A stretch of 10,475 nt of DNA from an uncultured Erysipelotrichaceae bacterium (GTDB lineage Bacteria > Bacillota_I > Bacilli_A > Erysipelotrichales > Erysipelotrichaceae), in NCBI GenBank assembly GCA_905201565.1, contig CAJKOS010000056.1:1-10475 (forward strand), given 5' to 3'. Under the pieces are notes generated by a model. That model was not told where the DNA came from. It was given only the letters and a program-made list of their open reading frames with translations, and made no database searches. The translations under genes and the position numbers were made by a program. This document shows positions 1-5,715 of the stretch, one piece after another. The number at the start of each line of letters is the position of its first letter. Positions within the stretch are counted from its first letter, which is position 1.

Positions 1-903
1 CAGCCGATGTTGATAAAAGAAGTCAGAAATGGCACCACCGCCAAAGGTGCAGCATATCTGACAGTGACCGTATCCGATGATACCGGTATGATTGAAGGTA
101 AGTTCTGGGATGTCAAACCAGAAGATATAGATAACATTCATGTTGGGCAGGTGGCAATGGTTTCATTTGAAGTGCTTGACTACAAGAGCAACCTGCAGCT
201 GCGCATCAACAGAATTGAGGCACTGGACCAGAAAACAGTAGACCTCAATGCCTTTGCGACAGTTTCAAGTACACCGCTTGACGCACGGCAGAAAAAGGTC
301 AGAGAACTTGTCTTCAGCATTCATAACGAAGTGCTGCGCACCCTTGTGACAGGTATGTTATCAAAGGTCAGTGACAGGTATTTCACTTATCCTGCAGCTT
401 CCAAAATCCACCATAACTTCATCGGTGGTCTTTCGGAACATTCCATCTCCATGGCAGAAATGTGCATGGTCATTGCGGACCACTACCCACAACTCAACCG
501 CGACCTGTTGCTTGCCGGGGCACTTGTCCACGATGTAGGCAAGACGATTGAGATGAGTGGTCCTGTGACTACGGAATATACCCTGGAAGGTAAGCTTGAA
601 GGGCATATTTCCATCGCCAATGGGATATTGACAGAAGTGGCGGAAAGCAAGGGTCTTGAAGGCAGGGAAGAGACAACGCTCCTTCATCATATGATCCTTT
701 CCCACCATGGACATTATGAATTTGGTTCACCGGTATTACCGATGTTGCAGGAAGCAGAAGTGCTGTCCTTAGTGGATAACCTCGATGCAAGGATGAATAC
801 ATTACAGCAGGCATTAGATGCAACAAAACCAGGCAGCTGGACAAGCAAGATGTTTGCTTTGGATAACAGGCAGTTCTATAAGCCAAAATTCGATCAGGAG
901 TAG
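1..903 (+). CDS. yhaM: 3'->5' exoribonuclease YhaM family (OB-fold + HD domain), 5' end outside window
   Basis: Probable cytoplasmic 3'-to-5' exoribonuclease of the YhaM/CBF1 family, involved in RNA turnover. Numbering is from the ATG at position 7. Residues 1-75 look like an OB-fold nucleic-acid-binding domain. Residues 95-298 form an HD phosphohydrolase-type domain with H145 (SEH), the H175-D176 doublet in LVHDVGK, H200 in LEGHIS, the SHHG motif at 232-235 and D257/D260 in VDNLDAR, all expected metal-site positions. The C-terminal ALDNRQFYKP resembles the family end. The frame is open back to base 1 (codons for Gln-Pro precede the ATG). B. subtilis YhaM is about 314 aa, with residues before the point matching this Met, so the true start is probably a dozen or so codons upstream and the gene is cut by the window edge. 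Its last codons contain the murT ribosome binding site, implying co-expression. Confidence 0.9.
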   Translation, partial: QPMLIKEVRNGTTAKGAAYLTVTVSDDTGMIEGKFWDVKPEDIDNIHVGQVAMVSFEVLDYKSNLQLRINRIEALDQKTVDLNAFATVSSTPLDARQKKVRELVFSIHNEVLRTLVTGMLSKVSDRYFTYPAASKIHHNFIGGLSEHSISMAEMCMVIADHYPQLNRDLLLAGALVHDVGKTIEMSGPVTTEYTLEGKLEGHISIANGILTEVAESKGLEGREETTLLHHMILSHHGHYEFGSPVLPMLQEAEVLSLVDNLDARMNTLQQALDATKPGSWTSKMFALDNRQFYKPKFDQE

Positions 904-906
904 TTC

Positions 907-2217
907 ATGAATCTCAAACTTGCAATTGTAAAACTCGCTTCTGTTGTATTACATAAACTTGGCAGGGGTGGTTCATTTCCAGGACAGCTTGCCCTGAAGA
1001 TGGACAAAGACTTCATTGCCCGCTTTCATATGCCTGAAATTGTCATCCTTGTGACGGGTACCAATGGCAAGACAACAACCCAGAATCTGCTTGCGGAGTC
1101 ATTGCGTGCTTCTGGTTTAAAGGTCATCAATAACCGGAGGGGTGATAACCTCAATGTTGGTATTGCCTCATTGCTTGCATCTAACAGTGACCTCTCCTTT
1201 CATGTCAAAGCAGATGCTGCGGTTATTGAAGTGGATGAGCTGACGGTATACAGACAGTTCAAAAACCTGAGACCATCTGCTCTTGTGGTCACAAACTTCT
1301 TCCGTGATCAGCTTGACAGGGCAGGGGAGATGGAGACCATCATCCTGAAGATCATGGAGGTCACAAAGGACTTTACCGGTCATCTCATCCTCAATGGCAA
1401 TGACCCGAATGTTTTACGCATTGGCATGAATGCCACAAAGGCAAAGGTTCACTACTTTGCGGTAGACCATACAGAGACAAGCCGCAAGACAACCGATGAA
1501 GCAAGTGAAGGAAAGTTCTGTCCGGTCTGTGGCAATCCTCTCACATACCGGTATTACCAGTATTCGCACATCGGTTCTTTCTATTGTGAACATGATGGCT
1601 TTGGCAAAGTACCATATGATGTAGAAGTTACCGATGTCAATTTCCAGGATGGTACATTTACGGCAAGTGGTCGCGTATACCATTCCTTCATCAATACGAT
1701 TTATGCCATCTATAACTGTGCAGCAGTATTAACGGCACTCAAGGTATTTAACATTCATCCAGAATGTGCAGATCAGGTATTCTCTGCTTTTGTATTGAAG
1801 GAAGGCAGAAATGAATGTTTCCAGTTATCAAAACCATGTATTCTCAATCTTGCCAAGAATCCTACCGGTACAAATGAAGTATTGAAGTACATCATCAGCC
1901 GGGAAGGCAGAAAGAATATATGCATTATTCTCAATGATAATGACCAGGATGGCAGGGATGTCAGCTGGATCTGGGATGCACACTTTGAACGGTTGAAGCA
2001 GGCAGATGTCAATGAGATTGTCTGTTGTGGATTACGGGCATATGACATTGCATTGCGTTTGAAGTATGAAGGTCTTGAGGATAAGATCATCGTCATTGAA
2101 GATATGACAGAAGCTGTAAGATACCTCGATAAGGCAGATCTTGACAGTTATATGATTTCTACCTATACCGCCTTACATCCGGTCAGGGCAATTCTCAAAA
2201 AGGAGGAACACGCATGA
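907..2217 (+). CDS. murT: Lipid II isoglutaminyl synthase, MurT subunit
   Basis: Mur-ligase-like subunit that, with GatD, amidates the alpha-carboxyl of D-Glu in lipid II to D-isoglutamine on the cytoplasmic face. At 436 aa it has the family length. The Mur ligase central domain carries the P-loop GTNGKTTT (residues 51-58) and EVDE around 108-111. A zinc-ribbon insert lies at 205-230 (C205-x2-C208, then C227), but the usual fourth cysteine position holds D230. The C-terminal DUF1727 region has LNLAKNPTGTNEVL (313-326) and DGRDVSWIWD (348-357); D351 is the likely Asp that completes the GatD catalytic triad in the known complexes. The start is supported by AGGAG at 896-900, six bases upstream, overlapping the end of yhaM. 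It is translationally coupled to gatD by an ATGA overlap. Identification is firm. Confidence 0.96.
   Translation: MNLKLAIVKLASVVLHKLGRGGSFPGQLALKMDKDFIARFHMPEIVILVTGTNGKTTTQNLLAESLRASGLKVINNRRGDNLNVGIASLLASNSDLSFHVKADAAVIEVDELTVYRQFKNLRPSALVVTNFFRDQLDRAGEMETIILKIMEVTKDFTGHLILNGNDPNVLRIGMNATKAKVHYFAVDHTETSRKTTDEASEGKFCPVCGNPLTYRYYQYSHIGSFYCEHDGFGKVPYDVEVTDVNFQDGTFTASGRVYHSFINTIYAIYNCAAVLTALKVFNIHPECADQVFSAFVLKEGRNECFQLSKPCILNLAKNPTGTNEVLKYIISREGRKNICIILNDNDQDGRDVSWIWDAHFERLKQADVNEIVCCGLRAYDIALRLKYEGLEDKIIVIEDMTEAVRYLDKADLDSYMISTYTALHPVRAILKKEEHA
2201..2206 (+). promoter_or_regulatory. Ribosome binding site of gatD inside murT
   Basis: AGGAGG lies seven bases before the gatD ATG at 2214, within the last codons of murT. 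It fixes the gatD start and shows the murT-gatD junction (ATGA) is translated by both coupling and independent initiation. Confidence 0.85.
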
Positions 2218-2942
2218 ATCTGAAAATACTCTGGATGTATCATGATCTCATGGACCTGTATGGAGATAAGGGGAATGCGGAAGTTCTGCGTGTAAGGGCG
2301 ATGAAGCGCGGCATAGATGTGACATTAGATACATGTACCATTGGCGAAGAAAAGGATATTTCTTCCTATGACCTCTTCTTTATGGGAGGTGGTGCAGACC
2401 ATGAACAGGGTCTCATCCATGAAGATCTTCTTTCCCGCAAGGAAAACATCCAGAAAGCGATGGATGAAAAGACAGCCTTCCTGCTGATCTGTGGTGCCTA
2501 CCAGTTATTTGGACAATACTACCGTGACCAGGATGGCAATACGATTGAAGGTCTGCACTTCTTTGATTACTACACCGAAGCCACAAACCGCAATCACCGC
2601 TGCATTGGCAATATTGCCATTGAAACAACCATTGATGGAGAAACATTCCCGGTTGTCGGTTTTGAAAACCATGGTGGTGAGACAAAAGATGTCACCACAC
2701 CATTTGGTAAGGTGCTCAAAGGACATGGCAATACGTACCAGGGCAGTTATGAAGGTTTTATGAATGATCAGGTCATTGCGACCTATATGCATGGACCATT
2801 ACTGCCAAAGAATCCAAAGATAGCAGATGCGGTACTTCTAAGGGCATTGCATAAGCGTTATCCTGATGCGGTGTTAGAACCACTGGATGATACATTGGAA
2901 ATCAAAGCACAAGAGGTGATGTTAAAGCGCCTCAATGTATAG
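2214..2942 (+). CDS. gatD: Lipid II isoglutaminyl synthase, GatD glutamine amidotransferase subunit
   Basis: Class I glutamine amidotransferase (CobB/CobQ-like) that releases ammonia from glutamine and passes it to MurT for lipid II amidation. It is 242 aa, the usual GatD length. The N-terminal ILWMYHDLMDLYGDKGN is typical of the family. The nucleophile is C93 in LLICGAYQLFG, and the catalytic histidine is H193 in ATYMHGPLLPKNP. GFENHGG (149-155) is the conserved segment between them. The start overlaps the murT stop as ATGA and has a strong AGGAGG seven bases upstream. A terminator follows 17 bases after the stop, so this is the last gene of the yhaM-murT-gatD unit. Nothing looks damaged. 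Confidence 0.95.
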   Translation: MNLKILWMYHDLMDLYGDKGNAEVLRVRAMKRGIDVTLDTCTIGEEKDISSYDLFFMGGGADHEQGLIHEDLLSRKENIQKAMDEKTAFLLICGAYQLFGQYYRDQDGNTIEGLHFFDYYTEATNRNHRCIGNIAIETTIDGETFPVVGFENHGGETKDVTTPFGKVLKGHGNTYQGSYEGFMNDQVIATYMHGPLLPKNPKIADAVLLRALHKRYPDAVLEPLDDTLEIKAQEVMLKRLNV

Positions 2943-2959
2943 CAATGATCCAACACCAG

Positions 2960-2982
2960 ACGGGGCGTTTCCCCGTTTTTTT
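2960..2982 (+). terminator. Intrinsic terminator after gatD
   Basis: Perfect stem ACGGGG (2960-2965) with CCCCGT (2971-2976), loop CGTTT, followed by a run of seven T including the last stem base. It closes the yhaM-murT-gatD operon. Confidence 0.92.
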
Positions 2983-2997
2983 AATGAACCCATTCAG

Positions 2998-3021
2998 AAA
3001 AAGAGGTACTGGTGTACCTCT
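2998..3021 (-). terminator. Intrinsic terminator of the small membrane-protein operon
   Basis: On the minus strand AGAGGTAC pairs with GTACCTCT (3014-3021 with 3002-3009, loop of four), followed by a T run (complement of the A run at 2998-3002). It sits about 30 bases past the stop of the 76-aa gene at 3051 and only 15 bases from the opposing gatD terminator. This supports the two small minus-strand genes being transcribed. Confidence 0.82.
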
Positions 3022-3050
3022 AGAAGGAAATTGACAGACCTATGTGGAAT

Positions 3051-3281
3051 TCACTTCCTGGCATATATTGCTCGTATGATGATGTATAACATCCATGTCA
3101 GCGTAAGCAGAATACCACACTGATTCAGGTTAATGCGGTATAGGACAGCTGATTCAGCATCGATTATCAATTCGACAATGTTATACACTACATAGCCAAT
3201 GAACACCAGAATGATACAAAACAGCAGGCATTTGGATGGATCAAAAACAGCAGGTGATTTCTTCTGGTGTCTATGAATCAT
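3051..3281 (-). CDS. Small membrane protein, unknown function (76 aa)
   Basis: I do not recognise the family. The 76-aa product has a charged N-terminus (about residues 1-17, basic with HRHQKK), a hydrophobic segment CLLFCIILVFIGYVVYNIV (about 18-36), a short acidic/polar loop, and a second hydrophobic segment GILLTLTWMLYIIIRAIY (about 56-73) ending in Arg-Lys. This predicts a two-helix inner-membrane hairpin. Its ATG follows the TGA of the 66-aa gene after a single base, with a purine-rich GAGAAG a few bases upstream inside that gene, so translation is probably coupled. A terminator lies about 30 bases downstream. The operon structure and terminator make it a likely real gene, but no function can be inferred. 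Confidence 0.6.
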   Translation of the reverse strand: MIHRHQKKSPAVFDPSKCLLFCIILVFIGYVVYNIVELIIDAESAVLYRINLNQCGILLTLTWMLYIIIRAIYARK

Positions 3282-3282
3282 T

Positions 3283-3483
3283 TCACTTCTCTTTTTTTGC
3301 GAGCAATACTAATCCTGTCACGGAGATCAGTATTCCGGTTATTCTCAGTGCGGGTAGTAAAGCGGTTATTCTATAGTCTCCCCATCCACCGTAGTATAAA
3401 TAGTCAAAGAATTGATTAGGAATAAATGGGGAGAGAAGTATGATGACTATTCCAATAGCAATTATTACTATTTCTTTTTTCAT
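3283..3483 (-). CDS. Small membrane protein, unknown function (66 aa)
   Basis: The family is not recognised. The product begins MKKEIVIIAIGIVIILLSPF, a positive start followed by a helix of about 15-18 hydrophobic residues. A middle aromatic/glycine loop, FFDYLYYGGWGDYR (about 25-38), is followed by a second helix (about 43-61) and a basic LLAKKEK tail. The topology suggests both termini in the cytoplasm and the GGWGD loop outside. The start is well supported: GGAGG on the minus strand (complement of 3488-3492) lies four bases before the ATG. It is the first gene of a two-gene unit with the 76-aa membrane protein, one base apart. A partnership of the two in the membrane is inference from gene order only. 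Confidence 0.66.
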   Translation of the reverse strand: MKKEIVIIAIGIVIILLSPFIPNQFFDYLYYGGWGDYRITALLPALRITGILISVTGLVLLAKKEK

Positions 3484-3814
3484 ATTGCCTCCATATCATA
3501 TTGAGCCAGGAATACAGGAACCACAATTTTCCGTCATGATTCGATAACGGGAATATCTCCGTTTTTATAGCTGTACGGATTATACGTCAGCATTTTCTCA
3601 ACCTGCCTTTCATTTTATGGTCCACCGCTGTTTCTATCTAAATATTATTCTAATAATCAACAAATGCAAATTAATACCTTATTATTCTTATTCTGGAATA
3701 AGAATAATAATTCATGCATGAGGAATTACCAATATGATTTTTCAGGTGTTTCGACAAATTGAAATAGGATTTGTTACGTTTTGCATATGAAAAACCCGTA
3801 CGGTTATGTACGGG
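3484..3814. other. Gene-free AT-rich intergenic stretch
   Basis: About 330 bases between the divergently facing start of the small membrane-protein operon and the end of the Nudix gene. It contains a perfect long inverted repeat (3679-3710), a second short inverted repeat ATTATT-CT-AATAAT (3644-3657) sharing the word ATTATTCT, and the Nudix terminator at its right edge. On the minus strand a TATAAT at about 3578-3583 has no good -35 partner, so I do not call a promoter. Two very short frames (minus 3534-3593, 19 codons; plus 3734-3790, 18 codons) are present but not called as genes. I see no tRNA or known riboswitch. Confidence 0.7.
3679..3710. repeat. Perfect 15-bp inverted repeat, 2-bp spacer
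   Basis: TTATTATTCTTATTC (3679-3693), spacer TG, then its exact reverse complement (3696-3710). The near-zero spacer favours a dimeric-protein operator or cruciform over an RNA hairpin. There is no T run on either side, so it is not a normal intrinsic terminator. It lies about 200 bases upstream of the 66-aa membrane protein start. It does not match any operator consensus I can name with confidence. Confidence 0.85.
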
Positions 3815-3816
3815 TT
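3788..3816 (-). terminator. Intrinsic terminator after the Nudix-fold gene
   Basis: On the minus strand AACCCGTAC (complement of 3808-3816) pairs with GTACGGGTT (complement of 3793-3801) around a six-base loop, followed by TTTTTCAT. The first stem arm begins inside the Nudix stop codon. It ends the HIT-Nudix unit. Confidence 0.88.
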
Positions 3817-4318
3817 ACTGACGGATTCTTCCATCGTACAGGTTGAGTTCCAATCCCTTTGTTTCAAGATAATAATCCAGTATTTCTCTATGGGTGACAA
3901 TGAGATTGTAGTCATTGAGATCTTCTGGTTCTACCCAGCGAAGGGTGATGACATCTTTGCCAGCTTTGGCTTCTGGTATTTTGTCGAGCTTTGCGGCATA
4001 GGCAAAGGAGACAACACGGTAGATATTCCCATCAAGGTATGAAACAATCCGGGTAGGGTCGTCGAACAGTTTCAGTTCTTTGACTTCTTCATGGAACAGG
4101 CGGATGTTTGTCTCGGTAATGCATTTGCGGATAGCACAGTCCTTGAAGGTTTCTGTGTTATGAATGTCACCGGACACGATACCCCATTGGAAGGAGTCCT
4201 TGCGCTGCTGCAACAGGATTTTGCCTTCTGCTTCTATGACAAGTGCTGAGCCAAAGCGGGTTGGACGGTTAGGATCCGGAGCAAAGGGGTCATGTAAATA
4301 GTAGAGTGCTGCCGGCAT
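3815..4318 (-). CDS. Nudix-fold protein with degenerate Nudix box
   Basis: A 167-aa protein of the Nudix superfamily, which usually hydrolyses nucleoside diphosphates linked to another group. The fold is supported by FGSALVIEAEGKILLQQRKDS (22-42), WGIVSGD (45-51) and the late segment VITLRWVEPEDL (123-134). The Nudix box (G-x5-E-x7-R-E-U-x-E-E-x-G-U) aligns at 50-72, but only G50, E56, R64 and E69 remain: the first E of REUxEE is K65, the next is T68 and the late G is N71. Two metal-binding glutamates are therefore missing and hydrolase activity is doubtful; it may bind a ligand or use other acidic residues. The start has AAAGGA just upstream, overlapping the HIT stop, two bases away. It is the second gene of a HIT-Nudix operon closed by a terminator at its stop codon. 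The substrate is unknown. Confidence 0.82.
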   Translation of the reverse strand: MPAALYYLHDPFAPDPNRPTRFGSALVIEAEGKILLQQRKDSFQWGIVSGDIHNTETFKDCAIRKCITETNIRLFHEEVKELKLFDDPTRIVSYLDGNIYRVVSFAYAAKLDKIPEAKAGKDVITLRWVEPEDLNDYNLIVTHREILDYYLETKGLELNLYDGRIRQ

Positions 4319-4320
4319 AG

Positions 4321-4716
4321 TTATCCTTTGATGTCCTTCAGGACTTCATCGAGGTCTACTTCTTTGGACTTGCCAAAAGCGAAGGTGACAGGATCTTCTT
4401 TGCTGTAGCGGGGAATGATGTGGAAGTGCAGATGGTCAACAGACTGACCGGCAATTTCATTGCAGTTGTTCAGGATGTTGAGACCTTCACAATGCAGGTT
4501 TGCCTGAATCTGTTTTGCAAGTTTGTGCACGACACTCATGCACTTTGTCACGGTTTCTTCGTCTGCTTCGAGAATGTTTTTGACATGGTTCTTTGGCATG
4601 ACGATGGTATGACCTCTTGTCACCTGGGCAATGTCGAGAATGGCAAGGACGTCATCATCTTCATAGACGACCTTTGATGGAATTTGATGATTGATAATAT
4701 CACAGAATACACACAT
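4321..4716 (-). CDS. HIT family nucleotide-binding hydrolase (Hint-like)
   Basis: A 131-aa histidine-triad protein, a cytoplasmic nucleotide-binding hydrolase or transferase of the Hint/HIT branch that typically acts on adenosine phosphoramidates or dinucleoside polyphosphates. The triad is clear: H95-L-H97-F-H99 in QSVDHLHFHIIPR, with H97 as the expected nucleophile by family alignment. The N-terminal MCVFCDII provides C2 and C5, and H44 in PKNHV is a candidate partner in the structural zinc site seen in many bacterial members. GHTIVMPKNH (35-44) is the conserved strand-turn. The start is supported by AGGAGG (complement of 4728-4733), eleven bases upstream, a rather long spacing. The Nudix-fold gene follows two bases after its stop. 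In B. subtilis hit lies in the same region as prsA and yhaM. The native substrate is not deducible. Confidence 0.92.
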   Translation of the reverse strand: MCVFCDIINHQIPSKVVYEDDDVLAILDIAQVTRGHTIVMPKNHVKNILEADEETVTKCMSVVHKLAKQIQANLHCEGLNILNNCNEIAGQSVDHLHFHIIPRYSKEDPVTFAFGKSKEVDLDEVLKDIKG

Positions 4717-4739
4717 GAAAATAATTTCCTCCTGTTGCC

Positions 4740-4748
4740 ATTATATCA
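4740..4748 (-). promoter_or_regulatory. Extended -10 promoter of the HIT-Nudix operon
   Basis: The minus strand reads TGATATAAT (TGn plus a perfect -10 TATAAT). No good -35 is visible at the expected distance. The implied start of transcription is around 4733, essentially at the AGGAGG ribosome binding site, giving a very short leader of about 17 bases. Confidence 0.55.
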
Positions 4749-4760
4749 CCTGCAGGCATG

Positions 4761-4786
4761 AAAAAAGAGACCTTTGTTGGTCTCTT
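4761..4786 (-). terminator. Intrinsic terminator after the foldase pair
   Basis: On the minus strand AAGAGACC (complement of 4779-4786) pairs with GGTCTCTT (complement of 4765-4772) around a six-base loop, followed by a T run ending at 4761. It ends five bases after the stop of the 307-aa lipoprotein gene and separates it from the HIT promoter. Confidence 0.88.
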
Positions 4787-4791
4787 CACTG

Positions 4792-5715
4792 TTATTCAGC
4801 TTCGGCTGTTGTTTTTGCTTCAGCAGTTTCTTCCGGCATATCCTGTACAAGGCAATCCGGATAGGAATTGGCTACACCATTGTAAATGGTGATGTCATAG
4901 ATATGGAAGTTGTACTTGCGGAAGTAGTATGTCTGCGCATCGTTCTGTACATTGCTCAGGGCAACCAGTGTTTCTGTTGCTTCATCGCGGAAGTTTTCCG
5001 GATCGTTTTCATCGATGTGCAGGGCATAGTATGTTGCGCCATCAGAACCTGTCGCATATGTCCAGCCATCTTCTGTTGTAAGAGAAGAGAGGACTGCACG
5101 GATCATGGAATCAAGATCTGTGGACTGGTTTGTATAGATTTCAGAAGTACCTGTACTGGAGGAATTGTGGTCGCTGGCTGCAGTAGCTGCGTCCTTGCTG
5201 CCGGCATTGAGTTCTTCAATTGCAGCATTGGCATCATCTTGGGATGTGAATTCCAGGATGGTAGCCTTGACCGGCTTGTAGAGGTCGATGATCTCTGCCC
5301 AGTTTTCTTCAACATATTTGTAGTTGAGCTGTTCAGCGAGCAGGGAAGGGATGATGTAATCGTTGATATAATCTTCTTCACTCATGCCCTGTTCTTCAAG
5401 ACGGTTTCTGAATGTATCACCATACATGGACTTGTATGTGGACAATGTATCTTCTGCCTGGCTCTTGATTTCATCTGTTACTTCTACTTCAAGGGAAGAG
5501 ATGGTGCTTGTTGCATCGTTGATGGCTGTATCAGCACCGCTCATCGTTTCCATGGTGGTGAACATATTACCCTTAGTAATCGTTGTGTTACCGACGGAGA
5601 AGATCGCTGTGGAGCTGTCAGAGAGTTTTGCGGAAGCATCGCTGCATCCAACGAGCATTCCACTTACCGCTGCGATAGAAGCGAGCTTGATCAGTTTATT
5701 GCTACGGATATTCAT
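4792..5715 (-). CDS. PrsA/SurA-like lipoprotein, no recognisable parvulin active site
   Basis: A 307-aa exported lipoprotein, probably an extracytoplasmic chaperone. A signal peptide with basic start MNIRSNKLIK runs into a lipobox LVGC with C24 as the lipidated cysteine, followed by a Ser/Ala-rich linker. Residues about 38-150 resemble the helical SurA_N-type chaperone region of its neighbour (IFSVGNTTITKGNMF, then long helices). Residues about 148-260 start like a parvulin strand (VKATILEF) and contain TYYALHI, but the GG-x-LG core motif and catalytic histidines are absent, so isomerase activity is unlikely. The tail is Glu/Ala/Thr-rich. The start overlaps the preceding stop as TGATG and has AGGAGG (complement of 5722-5727) six bases upstream. 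It is probably a divergent paralogue of the upstream 355-aa foldase; a structure prediction would settle the fold. Confidence 0.78.
   Translation of the reverse strand: MNIRSNKLIKLASIAAVSGMLVGCSDASAKLSDSSTAIFSVGNTTITKGNMFTTMETMSGADTAINDATSTISSLEVEVTDEIKSQAEDTLSTYKSMYGDTFRNRLEEQGMSEEDYINDYIIPSLLAEQLNYKYVEENWAEIIDLYKPVKATILEFTSQDDANAAIEELNAGSKDAATAASDHNSSSTGTSEIYTNQSTDLDSMIRAVLSSLTTEDGWTYATGSDGATYYALHIDENDPENFRDEATETLVALSNVQNDAQTYYFRKYNFHIYDITIYNGVANSYPDCLVQDMPEETAEAKTTAEAE

Noticed and set aside
2935..3123. Plus-strand open frame of 62 codons after gatD
   Set aside because: It starts inside gatD, runs through the gatD terminator and the opposing terminator, and shows no protein-like features.
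3679..3710. Perfect inverted repeat considered as a bidirectional terminator
   Set aside because: The loop is only two bases, the stem is almost entirely A-T, and neither side has a T run. The adjacent genes already have their own terminators.
3679..3710. Inverted repeat considered as a Fur, Zur or PerR box
   Set aside because: The repeat is longer than those boxes and its half-sites do not match the consensus sequences I know.
3734..3790. 18-codon hydrophobic plus-strand frame with AGGA upstream, possible mini-peptide or toxin
   Set aside because: It is too short, the ribosome binding site is weak and distant, no promoter is visible, and it ends inside the Nudix terminator region. Nothing distinguishes it from chance.
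3806..4042. Plus-strand open frame of 78 codons opposite the Nudix gene
   Set aside because: It is a shadow of the Nudix coding strand, begins inside a terminator hairpin and has no ribosome binding site.
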